The notes: generated from the sequence alone by a model not told the origin. Shown: positions 1 through 9,323, counted from the stretch's first letter. The stretch: DNA of 64,000 bases from Alkaliphilus sp. NP8 (GCA_015978205.1 JADWMM010000029.1:40340-104339), one strand, 5' to 3'. Made by a program: numbers and translations.

Positions 1-1
1 A

Positions 2-616
2 GAAGGAATTCAAGGTGGAATACCTGGTACGGATACTAATGCAGAAGATATTCCTCAAAATGTAGAAGGTGATGAACAGTATACAGCATATTCAGAAGCT
101 AGTAGAACTATTAATTATGAAATTAATGAATTACATAAGAAAATTGTTGAAGCACAAGGACAAGTTGAAGATGTTACTGTAGCAGTTTTTCTTAATAGAG
201 TAGCTTTAGAGGAAGGTGATTTAAGTGAAGATGAGAAAGAAGAACTGATCGATATAATATCAGCAGCTGCAGGTTTAGATACAAAAGTAGTTCAAGTGGG
301 AGTTCAAGAATTTAATAATACACCTGATAGTAATGATGAATATGCATCTACTGATGGCTCATTTAACAACATTCCACTATGGATGATAGGAATTTTATTA
401 GCAGGTATTTTAGGAACTACATATTTTGTTCTTCGTAGAAAGAAAAAAGATGTAGAACTAGAAGATTTAGAAGGTGAAATGATTATTCCTGATCCTATTG
501 AAGAAATTAATTTAGATTCATCTGGATCTCAAACAAAACAGCAAATTGAAAAATTAGCAAGCAAAAACCCTGAAGGTGTAGCACATCTTTTAAAAAATTG
601 GTTGAATGAAGATTAG
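2..616 (+). CDS. fliF: Flagellar MS-ring protein FliF (C-terminal part, 5' end outside window)
   Basis: The reading frame is open from base 2, so this is the C-terminal ~204 residues of FliF, the inner-membrane MS-ring that anchors the rotor and houses the export gate. Visible are the end of the periplasmic ring region (a stretch like ALEEGDLSEDEKEELIDI followed by SAAAGLD), one hydrophobic transmembrane segment (IPLWMIGILLAGILG region) then RRKKK, and an acidic cytoplasmic tail ending VAHLLKNWLNED, typical of the FliG-binding tail. A GTG at 296 is internal, not the start. fliG follows at once, as in other fla operons. Confidence 0.95.
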   Translation, partial: EGIQGGIPGTDTNAEDIPQNVEGDEQYTAYSEASRTINYEINELHKKIVEAQGQVEDVTVAVFLNRVALEEGDLSEDEKEELIDIISAAAGLDTKVVQVGVQEFNNTPDSNDEYASTDGSFNNIPLWMIGILLAGILGTTYFVLRRKKKDVELEDLEGEMIIPDPIEEINLDSSGSQTKQQIEKLASKNPEGVAHLLKNWLNED

Positions 617-626
617 AGGTGAACAT

Positions 627-1646
627 ATGGCAAAGAAAGTGTCTAAAAGTGATATTACAGGAAAACAAAAAGCTGCTATATTACTTATTAGTTTAGGACC
701 AGAATATTCTGCTCAAATTTTTAAACATTTGAGCAATGAAGAAATCGAAGAACTTACTTTAGAAATAGCAAATATGCGAAAGGTATCTCCTGAAGAGAAG
801 GAAAAAGTGTTAGAAGAATTTCATGATGTATGCTTAGCTCAAGAATATATTTCTGAAGGTGGCATTAATTATGCTAAAGATGTACTTGAGAAGGCATTAG
901 GATCTCAAAAAGCCATGGATATTATAAATAAGTTAACAGCTTCTCTTCAGGTTAAACCTTTTGATTTTGCTAGAAAAGCTGATCCAAAGCAACTGTTGAA
1001 TTTCATTCAAAATGAACATCCGCAAACAATTGCATTAATATTAGCTTATTTATCTGATTCTCAATCAGCACAGATATTATCTGCTTTACCTCAAGAGAAA
1101 CAATCTGAGGTAGCACAAAGAATAGCTATTATGGAAAGAACTTCTCCTGAAGTTATCAGGGAGGTTGAGTTGGTATTAGAACAAAAACTTTCTTCTTTGG
1201 TTAATCAAGATTATACAAGTGCAGGTGGAATACAATCTATTGTAGACATACTGAACTCCGTTGATAGAGGTACAGAAAAAAACATTATGGATACGTTAGA
1301 AATTCAAGATGTAGAGTTAGCAGAAGAAATTAAAAAGAGAATGTTTGTATTTGAGGATATTATTACTCTGGACAGTACTTCTATTCAAAGGTTTATTAGA
1401 GATATTGATAATAAAGAGTTGGCAGTAGCATTAAAAGGTGCAACTGATGAAGTTGCTGATATTATTTATGCTAACATGTCTAAACGTATGGCAGAAATGA
1501 TTAAAGAAGATATGGACTTTATGGGACCAGTTAGATTGAAAGATGTAGAAGAATCTCAACAAAAAATAGTTAATATTATTAGGAAATTAGAGGAAGCAGG
1601 AGAAATTATTATTTCTCGTGGTGGAGGAGATGAAATAATTGTCTAA
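627..1646 (+). CDS. fliG: Flagellar motor switch protein FliG
   Basis: 339-residue rotor protein that joins the FliF MS-ring to the FliM/FliY C-ring and takes torque from MotA. The N-terminal domain starts TGKQKAAILLISLG. The middle domain carries the family EHPQTIALIL motif near residue 130. The C-terminal torque domain has the alternating charges (FEDI...RFIRDID...ELAVALKG) and ends in a long helix. I chose the ATG at 627 because AGAGGTGA lies just upstream; an ATG at 606 would overlap fliF and lacks a ribosome site. The end overlaps the start of fliH, implying translational coupling. Confidence 0.97.
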   Translation: MAKKVSKSDITGKQKAAILLISLGPEYSAQIFKHLSNEEIEELTLEIANMRKVSPEEKEKVLEEFHDVCLAQEYISEGGINYAKDVLEKALGSQKAMDIINKLTASLQVKPFDFARKADPKQLLNFIQNEHPQTIALILAYLSDSQSAQILSALPQEKQSEVAQRIAIMERTSPEVIREVELVLEQKLSSLVNQDYTSAGGIQSIVDILNSVDRGTEKNIMDTLEIQDVELAEEIKKRMFVFEDIITLDSTSIQRFIRDIDNKELAVALKGATDEVADIIYANMSKRMAEMIKEDMDFMGPVRLKDVEESQQKIVNIIRKLEEAGEIIISRGGGDEIIV

Positions 1647-2439
1647 GGTATATAAGAGGAATGAAATTGTTTTAGGCCAAGGGAAATTAGTTGATCTTCA
1701 AATTAATCCAATAATAAAACTGAATAATGATAAAAGAGAACAAAGAATTACAGACGATATTATGGACGATTATGATAAAGATTTAAGTGAAAATGTTGAA
1801 ACAATTATAAATAAAGCCAAAGAAGAAGCAAAACAAATATTAGAAGATGCAGAATTAGAATTTAATAAAATTATAAATAAAGCAAAAGAAGAAAAAAATG
1901 ATATTATTTCCCAAGCTTATACAGAAGCTAACAAAATATTAGAAAGTGCAAGAGAAAAAGGTTATAATAAAGGTCTAAAAACAGGTAAAGATAAAGGTTT
2001 TAAAGAAGTAGAGTCTTTAATTGAAGAAACTAAAACAATAAAGCAGGATATATTAATAGAAAAGAGATCTACTATTCAATCTTTAGAAAATGAAATAATA
2101 AATTTAATTATTACATCTATAGATAAAATATTAGATTATGAATTAGAAAAAGATCACTCTTTACTACTGAACCTTGTTGAAAAAGGGATAGAAAAATGCA
2201 CATATACTGAAAGTCTAATAATACGTGTTAACCCAAATGATTATGAAGTAGTTGATTCATCAAAAAATAGAATATATCTGATGACTGAAGGTATAAGTGG
2301 TATAGAAATAAAAAAAGATCCTGGTTTAGAAAATGGTAGTATTATAATTGAAACAGAATCTGGAACAGTAAATGCAAGTTTAAAAACACAGATAGCCCAA
2401 ATTGAGAATGCATTCTATAATGTTTTAAAAGGCGAGTGA
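1639..2439 (+). CDS. fliH: Flagellar export apparatus protein FliH
   Basis: 266-residue regulator and stator of the FliI export ATPase. It starts at TTG inside the last codons of fliG, with GGAGGAG about eight bases upstream. Residues ~45-140 form an extended Lys/Glu/Ala coiled coil (NKAKEEAKQILEDAELEF), followed by a globular C-terminal domain (IIRVNPNDYEVV, then ENGSIIIET) resembling FliH and the V/F-ATPase E/b-type stalk. The fliG-fliH-fliI order supports the call. Sequence conservation is low, as usual for FliH. Confidence 0.9.
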   Translation: MSKVYKRNEIVLGQGKLVDLQINPIIKLNNDKREQRITDDIMDDYDKDLSENVETIINKAKEEAKQILEDAELEFNKIINKAKEEKNDIISQAYTEANKILESAREKGYNKGLKTGKDKGFKEVESLIEETKTIKQDILIEKRSTIQSLENEIINLIITSIDKILDYELEKDHSLLLNLVEKGIEKCTYTESLIIRVNPNDYEVVDSSKNRIYLMTEGISGIEIKKDPGLENGSIIIETESGTVNASLKTQIAQIENAFYNVLKGE

Positions 2440-2445
2440 TGTTAT

Positions 2446-3768
2446 ATGAACACTATTTCATTAGAAAAGTATAGAACAGAATTGGAAAAATTAGATTTGA
2501 TTAAATATACAGGTTATGTTTCACAAGTTATAGGTCTAACAATTGAATCTGTAGGTCCAGCTGTAAAAATTGGTGAAATATGCAGAATCTATACTTTAAA
2601 AGGACAGACACCTATATTAGCAGAAGTTGTTGGATTTAAAGAAAAAAAAGTTTTATTAATGCCTTTAGGGGAAATGGAAGGAATTGGGCCTGGAAGTAAA
2701 GTAGAGGCATTAGGTAGCACTTTGGAAGTAAAAGTAGGGGAACAACTATTAGGTAGAGTTTTAGATGGTTTAGGAAATCCAATAGATGGAAAAGGACCTT
2801 TAGATACTAATAAAGCTTATCCTGTTGTAGCATCACCACCTAATCCTTTACTTCGTGCTAAAATAGAAGAACCATTAAGCCTTGGTGTTAAAGCAATAGA
2901 TGGACTTCTTACTTGTGGTAATGGTCAAAGAATAGGTATTTTTGCAGGTAGTGGAGTTGGTAAAAGCACATTACTTGGAATGATAGCTAGAAATACTCAA
3001 GCAGATATAAACGTAATAGCTTTAATTGGTGAGAGGGGAAGAGAGGTTAGAGAATTTATAGAAAATGATCTGCAAGAAGATGGACTTAAACGATCAGTAC
3101 TTATTGTGGCAACATCTGACCAACCAGCTTTAATTAGAAATAAAGGGGCACTCCTTGCTACATCAATAGCTGAATACTTTAGAGACCAAGGAAAAAATGT
3201 AATTCTTATGATGGATTCATTAACAAGATTTTCTATGGCGCAAAGGGAAGTTGGACTGGCTATTGGAGAGCCGCCTGTAACAAGGGGATATACTCCTTCA
3301 GTTTTTGCCTCTTTACCTAAATTATTAGAAAGATCCGGTACATCAGATAAAGGGTCTATAACAGGATTATATACAGTACTTGTAGATGGTGATGATATGA
3401 ATGAACCTATAGCAGATACTGTACGTGGTATATTAGATGGACATATTGTTTTATCTAGAAAAATAGCTAATAAAAATCATTATCCTGCTATCGATGTTTC
3501 TGCTAGTGTTAGTAGGGTAATGCCTAATATTGTAAGTAAAGAACATGTAGAAAAATCTAATACAATTAAGGAACTATTATCTACGTATAATAGTTCGGAG
3601 GATTTAATTAATATAGGGGCCTATGTTAAAGGAACAAATAAAAAAATAGATGAAGCTATTAATAAAATAGATGATATAAATGAGTTTCTTAAACAAGATC
3701 AACAAGAAAAAACTGAATTTAGTGATGTATTTGATGCTATGGAACAAATTGTATTTCAGGAGGGATAA
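2446..3768 (+). CDS. fliI: Flagellum-specific export ATPase FliI
   Basis: 440-residue hexameric ATPase that feeds flagellar substrates to the FlhA/FlhB gate, related to the F1 beta subunit. The Walker A motif GSGVGKST is at residues ~168-175, Walker B (VILMMDSLTRF) near 252, and the GERGREVREFIE and DGDDMNEPIADTVRGILDGH segments are intact. Length is normal. It follows fliH with a short gap containing GGCGAG and is followed by fliJ three bases later. Confidence 0.98.
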   Translation: MNTISLEKYRTELEKLDLIKYTGYVSQVIGLTIESVGPAVKIGEICRIYTLKGQTPILAEVVGFKEKKVLLMPLGEMEGIGPGSKVEALGSTLEVKVGEQLLGRVLDGLGNPIDGKGPLDTNKAYPVVASPPNPLLRAKIEEPLSLGVKAIDGLLTCGNGQRIGIFAGSGVGKSTLLGMIARNTQADINVIALIGERGREVREFIENDLQEDGLKRSVLIVATSDQPALIRNKGALLATSIAEYFRDQGKNVILMMDSLTRFSMAQREVGLAIGEPPVTRGYTPSVFASLPKLLERSGTSDKGSITGLYTVLVDGDDMNEPIADTVRGILDGHIVLSRKIANKNHYPAIDVSASVSRVMPNIVSKEHVEKSNTIKELLSTYNSSEDLINIGAYVKGTNKKIDEAINKIDDINEFLKQDQQEKTEFSDVFDAMEQIVFQEG

Positions 3769-3770
3769 TA

Positions 3771-4211
3771 ATGGACAAGTTTAACTTTCGATTTGATACT
3801 ATTTTAACCACTAAAGAGAAAATCGAAGATGATAAAAAGAATAAACTTGGAGTTTCAATGAAGAAGCTTGCAATTCAGCGGGAGCATCTTGACAAACTGT
3901 TTCAGAAAAAAAACGATATAATTGTTCAAATAGACCACAAATCACAGAACAAAGTAAAAGTAAAAGAACTTAGAAATTTATATACTAATTTAGATAGAAT
4001 ACAGACAATAATAAATAACCAAACAAATGTAGTAATGGAACAAGAGTCAGAAACTCAAAATAGAAGAAAAGATTTAGTAGAAGCTTCAAAACAAAAGAAA
4101 GTATTTGAAAAATTAAAAGAAAAAGATTTTGAAGAATTTAAATATAGCCAGTTTAAAAATGAAATTGCTTTAACAGATGAGATAATTTCTTATAAAGCTG
4201 CAAACAGATAA
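3771..4211 (+). CDS. fliJ: Flagellar export protein FliJ
   Basis: 146-residue, highly charged, almost entirely helical protein starting MDKFNFRFDTILTTKEKIED, the usual FliJ opening. FliJ sits in the FliI ring like the F1 gamma stalk and couples export to proton motive force. GGAGGG lies just before the ATG, and only two bases separate it from fliI. The identification rests on the N-terminal signature, length, coiled-coil character and position. Confidence 0.9.
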   Translation: MDKFNFRFDTILTTKEKIEDDKKNKLGVSMKKLAIQREHLDKLFQKKNDIIVQIDHKSQNKVKVKELRNLYTNLDRIQTIINNQTNVVMEQESETQNRRKDLVEASKQKKVFEKLKEKDFEEFKYSQFKNEIALTDEIISYKAANR

Positions 4212-4221
4212 AGGTGATTAA

Positions 4222-5457
4222 ATGAGCATAAAGAAAGAGAAAAATAAAAACAAGTCTATTATTAAAACTTTATCAATTATACTAATATCTTTCATTACTT
4301 TACCTATTTTAGTCATTAGCATTATGTATTTTAGTAATAAAAATTTTAAAGATAATGCTAATCAATTTTTAGCCACATTACCTGGAGGTATAGGAGGGTA
4401 CTTTGAGTCTATTCCTACCAAAAATGAGAGGGCACAAATAAAGAAAAATATTGCACATCATTATATAAACTTAGACGTGGAAAGAATTGTTGACAAATTA
4501 CTTATTGTAGAGGGAGAAGATGAAGAATTATATAATGAGCTAATAATTTTAATGAGTAAAGAAAACAGTAGAAAAATGGCTAAAGTAAATGAGAAATTAA
4601 GATTGTCGAATTTAAAAAATGATCCTTTAAATAGAATTCTAAACCAGATAGACGAGGAAAACAAAGAGAAAATTAGTGAACTGCAAAAATATTATACATC
4701 TTTAAATCTTGCTGAAAGTATTAAAGAAATAGAAAGAACCTATTCTACAAATGAAATAACAACTGAAGAGGTAACAGGTTTATTTAAAAACTTAGATTCT
4801 AGTGAAGCAGCAGAAATTTTATTTTATTTGGATAAAGAGTTGACTAGAAAAATAAAATTTAATTTATCTAATAGATCTTTAAAAAATATTGAAAAAGAAT
4901 TAGAAAAAATAGAATCAAACAATCAGAAGCTACAGAATTTAGCGCTAGTATATGAGAATAAAAATATAGAAGAAGCAGTAACTGAAATTGGTAATTTAGA
5001 AACATACAACATTAATGAACTTGCATTTATATTTAAAAATTTATCTTTACCTAAATCTTCTAAAATATTATCTAAAGTTAACGATAATGAATTTATGTTA
5101 ACTTTATTAGAAGAAATAAATCATCTACAAAAGCTTTCAGATGAAGATAAACTTACTTCGCCTGCTATTACAAAAGGTATATCTATATATAAAGAATATG
5201 ATAAAAAAATAATGGAATTAGCGTCTATATATGAAAAAACTTCTACTGATGATTTAGTTTTAATGCTAGAAAGCATGTTAAATAGAAATGAAGTATATCA
5301 AAGACATAGCTTAAGCGAAACTGAAGAGATTATATTTACTGAAGAAGAACTAGTTATTGATGTTTTGAATCAACTTAAAATTAATAAAGTGTCGGAGATA
5401 TTAGAAAAAATGGATGAAGACAACAAGTCGACTTTGTCTAAGAAATTGTTAACTTAA
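4222..5457 (+). CDS. MotE/YlxF-like membrane protein with repeated MgtE_N-like modules
   Basis: 411 residues. A basic N-terminus is followed by one membrane anchor (~17-38) and a long soluble part with helical units resembling the MgtE N-terminal/FliG-N-like fold. Each unit has a form like VTGLFKNLDSSEAAEILFYLD, and units recur near residues 170-210, 250-295 and 345-410, the last ending KVSEILEKMDEDNK. A looser unit lies near 70-140. The place between fliJ and fliK is that of ylxF/motE, whose products are shorter anchors carrying an MgtE_N domain and are linked to stators. The extra repeats are unusual. A role as a stator or basal-body scaffold is inference. Confidence 0.7.
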   Translation: MSIKKEKNKNKSIIKTLSIILISFITLPILVISIMYFSNKNFKDNANQFLATLPGGIGGYFESIPTKNERAQIKKNIAHHYINLDVERIVDKLLIVEGEDEELYNELIILMSKENSRKMAKVNEKLRLSNLKNDPLNRILNQIDEENKEKISELQKYYTSLNLAESIKEIERTYSTNEITTEEVTGLFKNLDSSEAAEILFYLDKELTRKIKFNLSNRSLKNIEKELEKIESNNQKLQNLALVYENKNIEEAVTEIGNLETYNINELAFIFKNLSLPKSSKILSKVNDNEFMLTLLEEINHLQKLSDEDKLTSPAITKGISIYKEYDKKIMELASIYEKTSTDDLVLMLESMLNRNEVYQRHSLSETEEIIFTEEELVIDVLNQLKINKVSEILEKMDEDNKSTLSKKLLT

Positions 5458-5503
5458 TATTTAAATTTTAATATATTTTATATATAGAAAGGGGGTGAAA
5501 AAT

Positions 5504-6967
5504 ATGAATACGATGAACATACATAATTCCTTTAATTCAAATAAAAATTTCACATCTAAAAACACTGCTTTTTCAAGAAAAGATAATAAGTTGTTTTCTG
5601 ATATTTTTAGAAATGAAAACAAAACTTTGAATTTTAAAAATGATACCAGGAATGAATTTAAGAGCATAAGTGAAGATAATAAACAAAATATACATAGTTC
5701 CAATAAATCAAAAAATAGCTTTAAATCTGTTTTGAATAAGAAAAATGTTGATGAACACCAAACAATAAATGAAGAAAAAAACATTTCAAATTCTGAAAAC
5801 ACTGATGAAAAAAAATATAATAAAAAAGTAGACAAACTTGATAATATACAAGCAGATGAAACTATTGAGAAAAGTGAAAGTAATCTATCAAACGAGATTA
5901 TAGCCTTGATTGAAAGCTTGATGAAAACTGATTTAATAGATTTATCTCAGTTGCAAAAGGATATTAATGTTGAAATTAAGTTAGATGAAACTCAAATTGA
6001 AGCATTAAACAACTTAAAAGAAAAGCTAAGTGTTTTATTAGAAACAGTAGATTTAGAATTAAATCAAGTGTTTAAAGAAAATATTAAAAAAGCTATAGAA
6101 CTTTTAAATGAGATTACTGGTCAATCATCTGTAGATGTGGAAAGTAATAAATTAGTATCTAGTAAAGATGTTGAAGAAATATTAAGTATTATAGAAGATA
6201 TAAAAACAAATATGAATCTTAATTCAAACAAACCCATTTCTAATCAAAAAAATAACTTTAATGAGTTGATTAGTAACAACAAAGATCAATTACAAAATAC
6301 AGAAATTGAAAAAAACAATGGTGATGAGGAAAATGTGCAAGTATCTGAGGATATAGTAGATGAAGATTCTGTAGAAAATTTTAAAAAACTCTTAAGTAAT
6401 GATAATAGTACAAAACCAAATTTTCTAAAACAACATTCTAATAATAATAGTATAATACAAAATCAAAATGCGTTAGAGATAAAGGCAGAACTTCAAAGTC
6501 AAAAAACAGATGTATCTATTCTTGAAAATGAAACAATTGATCACAAGCAATTTATCAATGAAGTTGCACAAAAAGCCAGTGTTTTTATATCTGAAAATAA
6601 AAATGAAATGAGTATACAATTAACCCCTGAAAAACTTGGAAAATTATCTATTAAGATAGGATTAAACGATGGGACAATGACAGGAAAAATATATGCAGAA
6701 AACTACTCTGTTAAAGAAATAATAGAAGCAAACTTAAGTCAACTTAAAGACGCTTTAGAAGAAAAAGGGGTAAATATTGGAGGCTTAGAAGTAAATGTAG
6801 GACATGATTCACAAAGTTCTGACAGAAATTTATATCATTCAAGTTTTAATAGTAGGAAAAAGCATAAAGGAATTCCAATATCTAATAATGTGATTGGAAC
6901 ATTCGAAGAAAAATCAGAAATAATAAATCCATATTTAACTACTAATAAGTTTGATGGATTAGTTTAG
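5504..6967 (+). CDS. fliK: Flagellar hook-length control protein FliK
   Basis: 488 residues, mostly low-complexity Asn/Lys/Glu/Ser sequence, then a conserved C-terminal substrate-switch domain (~355-445: [33 protein letters not shown]). FliK measures hook length and makes FlhB switch from hook to filament export. I chose the ATG at 5504, preceded by GGGGGTGAAA; a GTG at 5495 lies inside that ribosome site. The N-terminal ruler is typically divergent. flgD follows after a short gap. Confidence 0.93.
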   Translation: MNTMNIHNSFNSNKNFTSKNTAFSRKDNKLFSDIFRNENKTLNFKNDTRNEFKSISEDNKQNIHSSNKSKNSFKSVLNKKNVDEHQTINEEKNISNSENTDEKKYNKKVDKLDNIQADETIEKSESNLSNEIIALIESLMKTDLIDLSQLQKDINVEIKLDETQIEALNNLKEKLSVLLETVDLELNQVFKENIKKAIELLNEITGQSSVDVESNKLVSSKDVEEILSIIEDIKTNMNLNSNKPISNQKNNFNELISNNKDQLQNTEIEKNNGDEENVQVSEDIVDEDSVENFKKLLSNDNSTKPNFLKQHSNNNSIIQNQNALEIKAELQSQKTDVSILENETIDHKQFINEVAQKASVFISENKNEMSIQLTPEKLGKLSIKIGLNDGTMTGKIYAENYSVKEIIEANLSQLKDALEEKGVNIGGLEVNVGHDSQSSDRNLYHSSFNSRKKHKGIPISNNVIGTFEEKSEIINPYLTTNKFDGLV

Positions 6968-6978
6968 GAGGTAATAAA

Positions 6979-7419
6979 ATGCCAAATGTTTCAGGAGTAA
7001 ATGAAACTCAGCAGTATTCTAATAATAATGAGCAAATAAAACAGACAAAAGGTAATTTAGATAAAGATGCTTTCTTACAACTTTTAGTTACACAATTGCA
7101 AAACCAAGATCCATTAAATCCAATGGAAGATAGAGAGTTTATTTCTCAAATGGCACAATTTAGCTCATTAGAGCAAATGCAAAATTTAAATGATACTTTT
7201 ATGGTAACCCAAACTACTATAATGGACCATATTTTAAAAATGAATAATAATTTAGTAGAAAGTCAAACGAATATAGTAGAGCAATTAGAGAAATTGAACG
7301 AGGCTTTAGATAATACAAATGTGCAAGAGCCAAATAATGATCTAGAGGAATTTAAGTTAGCATTAAATGATGTGAATAAAAGAAAAGCTCTAAATTATTA
7401 TGATAGCTTTAATGCTTAA
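6979..7419 (+). CDS. flgD: Flagellar hook-cap protein FlgD (short form)
   Basis: 146 residues containing the diagnostic FlgD core ([21 protein letters not shown] and [19 protein letters not shown]). FlgD caps the growing hook so that FlgE subunits can polymerise. After the core comes a helical linker, and the frame stops right after LNYYDSFNA, where many Firmicute FlgDs continue into a small beta domain. A matching remnant lies out of frame immediately downstream (see 7412-7498). Good ribosome site (AGGAGG). Confidence 0.95.
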   Translation: MPNVSGVNETQQYSNNNEQIKQTKGNLDKDAFLQLLVTQLQNQDPLNPMEDREFISQMAQFSSLEQMQNLNDTFMVTQTTIMDHILKMNNNLVESQTNIVEQLEKLNEALDNTNVQEPNNDLEEFKLALNDVNKRKALNYYDSFNA

Positions 7420-7498
7420 TGATTTGGTAAACGTTGAAATAGAGTTAAAGAAAAACAATAATACTATAATTGGAGGTAAGAATGGCGTTTCAGTATAG
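7412..7498 (+). pseudogene. Possible out-of-frame remnant of the FlgD C-terminal domain
   Basis: In the frame shifted by +1 relative to flgD, the sequence overlapping the flgD stop reads [14 protein letters not shown], then NNNTIIGGKNGVSV and a stop. This resembles the start of the small C-terminal beta domain of Firmicute FlgDs (of the kind WMGKEVSW...GTVSSV). There is no convincing ribosome site for it as a separate gene. It could be decay after a frameshift, a sequence error or chance. Confidence 0.35.
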
Positions 7499-7525
7499 TA
7501 TATAAGCTCTAAAGGAGGAACTTAT

Positions 7526-7906
7526 ATGTACTCAATTAAAGCCAATCAACTTTCTATTGCTCAAAATAGGAATCAAAATACTAATATAAACAGACTTAAA
7601 AATCAAAATTCTAACTTCGAAGCATTGTTAAAAAACGAAATACAAAATAACCAAAAAATTAAATTTTCTAAACATGCAATGGATAGATTGAAAGAAAGAA
7701 ATATAAAGTTGTCTGATGTTGAAATAAATAAATTAAATAATGCTGTTAATAAAGCTGCAAAAAAAGGCATTAAAGAAACTTTAATAATAATGGATAATAA
7801 AGCTTTCATAACGAGTGTAAAAAATAAAACAGTTATTACAGCAGCAACGGAAAAACAATTAAAAGAAAATGTGTTTACAAATATAGACGGTGCTATATTT
7901 GTATAG
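7526..7906 (+). CDS. Small flagellar operon protein (TIGR02530-type)
   Basis: 126 residues. The first ~45 are Asn/Gln-rich. The rest is a conserved module (KFSKHAMDRLKERNIKLS, then NKAFITSVKNKTVITA, ending FTNIDGAIFV). This matches the small protein found between flgD and flgE in many Gram-positive fla operons, known only as a flagellar operon protein. AAGGAGG precedes the ATG. The biochemical role is not known; a part in hook assembly is inferred from position. Confidence 0.85.
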   Translation: MYSIKANQLSIAQNRNQNTNINRLKNQNSNFEALLKNEIQNNQKIKFSKHAMDRLKERNIKLSDVEINKLNNAVNKAAKKGIKETLIIMDNKAFITSVKNKTVITAATEKQLKENVFTNIDGAIFV

Positions 7907-7912
7907 GCTGGA

Positions 7913-7958
7913 CCCTTAAAGGGAAGCTTTTTGTTTCCGACCGAAAGAAGAAACAAAA
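7913..7958 (+). promoter_or_regulatory. Tandem RNA hairpins upstream of flgE
   Basis: Two inverted repeats fill the gap before flgE. The first is CCCTT-A-AAGGG at 7913-7923. The second is a 9-bp perfect stem, TTTTGTTTC (7929-7937) with GAAACAAAA (7950-7958). There is no T-tract after the second stem, so it does not look like a simple terminator. It ends about 16 bases before the flgE ribosome site AAAGGAGG. An RNA-stability or processing role is inference. Confidence 0.55.
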
Positions 7959-7986
7959 CACCAAAATTTAAAGGAGGTAATTTATT

Positions 7987-9282
7987 ATGATGCGTTCAAT
8001 GTTTTCAGCAGTATCTAGTTTAAAGGCACATCAATTAAGAATGGATGTAATAGGTAATAATATAGCAAATGTTAATACAGTAGGATTTAAATCATCAAGG
8101 GTAACATTTCAAGAAGTTTTTAACCAGACATTAAAGGGTGCTGGAAGACCACAAGAAGGTGGCCGTGGAGGAACAAATCCACAACAAGTAGGACTTGGTA
8201 TAAGTGTAAGTTCTATGGATACTTTTCATACAAGAGGATCTGCAGAACGAACAGATAAAAACACAGATGTAATGATAAATGGAGACGGATTTTTCATGGT
8301 TTCCGACTCAAAAGACGGAGCAAATAAGAACTATACTAGAGCAGGTAATTTTTATGTTGATACAACTGGAAATTTAGTAACAGCAAATGGATACCATGTA
8401 CTTGGTTATAATATGGATGAAGACGGAAAATTTACAGATGAATTAGGTGGAATTCAAATTTCTAAATCTGTATCTAGTGAGCCTAAAGCAACAGATAAAG
8501 TTGCATTTGATGGAAATATAAACAGTGACATAGATCCAGCAACAACAGCGGGAGCAGGAAATGATGGAGGTACTTTTAATAGTACTATGAAAGTGTTTGA
8601 TAGTTTAGGAAATGAGCATGACATTGAATTGCAGTTTGAAAGAATAGATGATGGAAGCAGTAGTACTAGAAGCTTTGAAGTTAGTGTAGCTTCAGTAAAT
8701 GGGGAAACTACTGCTACAATAGGAGGTGGACCAATTACATTAGATTTTGATGAAGCAGGGAAATTAACTGCTACCAGCGATGATGAACTAAATTTAAAAA
8801 TCGACGATGGAGCAGGTTCGTTTGAGGGTGCAGCTGCATTAGATATAAACATAGATTTATCAGACATTACTAATTACGCTGCGGAATCTGATGCAACAGC
8901 TTCAGTAATAAATGGTTATTCAAGTGGTAAATTAGAAGAATATGCAATATCTCCGGTAGGAGAAGTAGAAGCAGTGTTTAGTAATGGTGATGTGAAGATT
9001 ATTGGGAAAATTGCTCTAGCTAACTTTAATAATCCTGCTGGATTAGAAAAAACAGGTTCTAATATGTACAGACAAACATCTAACTCAGGACAACCACAGT
9101 TTGGACATGCAGGTATGGGTGGATTTGGAGAGTTAAACCCAGGAAACCTGGAAATGTCTAATGTGGATTTATCTAGAGAGTTTACTGACATGATTACTAC
9201 ACAAAGAGGTTTCCAGGCTAATTCGAGAGTCATAACAACAAGTGATGAAATGTTGCAAGAACTAGTTAACATGAAAAGATAA
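7987..9282 (+). CDS. flgE: Flagellar hook protein FlgE
   Basis: 431-residue hook subunit. The N-terminal rod-family signature (AVSSLKAHQLRMDVIGNNIA, NVNTVGFKSSR) and the C-terminal helix (VDLSREFTDMITTQRGFQAN, ending MLQELVNMKR) form the D0/D1 coiled coil. Between them lies a middle domain rich in Gly, Asp and Thr (~160-300). AAAGGAGG lies upstream of tandem ATGs. Flanking hairpins on both sides make this gene a distinct segment of the operon RNA. Confidence 0.97.
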   Translation: MMRSMFSAVSSLKAHQLRMDVIGNNIANVNTVGFKSSRVTFQEVFNQTLKGAGRPQEGGRGGTNPQQVGLGISVSSMDTFHTRGSAERTDKNTDVMINGDGFFMVSDSKDGANKNYTRAGNFYVDTTGNLVTANGYHVLGYNMDEDGKFTDELGGIQISKSVSSEPKATDKVAFDGNINSDIDPATTAGAGNDGGTFNSTMKVFDSLGNEHDIELQFERIDDGSSSTRSFEVSVASVNGETTATIGGGPITLDFDEAGKLTATSDDELNLKIDDGAGSFEGAAALDINIDLSDITNYAAESDATASVINGYSSGKLEEYAISPVGEVEAVFSNGDVKIIGKIALANFNNPAGLEKTGSNMYRQTSNSGQPQFGHAGMGGFGELNPGNLEMSNVDLSREFTDMITTQRGFQANSRVITTSDEMLQELVNMKR

Positions 9283-9296
9283 ATAAAACAATCCTT

Positions 9297-9323
9297 CCTC
9301 ACTGGTAGTTTTAACCAGTGAGG
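9297..9323 (+). promoter_or_regulatory. Perfect 10-bp hairpin between flgE and flbD
   Basis: CCTCACTGGT (9297-9306) pairs perfectly with ACCAGTGAGG (9314-9323) around a 7-base loop. No T-tract follows. The 3' arm runs directly into the purine-rich GGGAAAGG ribosome site of flbD. It could be an RNase end-point or block that sets the flgE:flbD ratio, or it could limit access to the flbD ribosome site. Confidence 0.7.

Noticed and set aside
5461..5835. Minus-strand open frame rich in Phe/Leu/Ser opposite fliK
   Set aside because: Antisense reading of Lys/Asn/Glu-rich fliK; composition is that of a mirror frame.
7481..7504. Seven-codon frame MAFQYSI after GGAGG
   Set aside because: Too short to support as a gene; overlaps the possible FlgD remnant. 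The GGAGG may be accidental.
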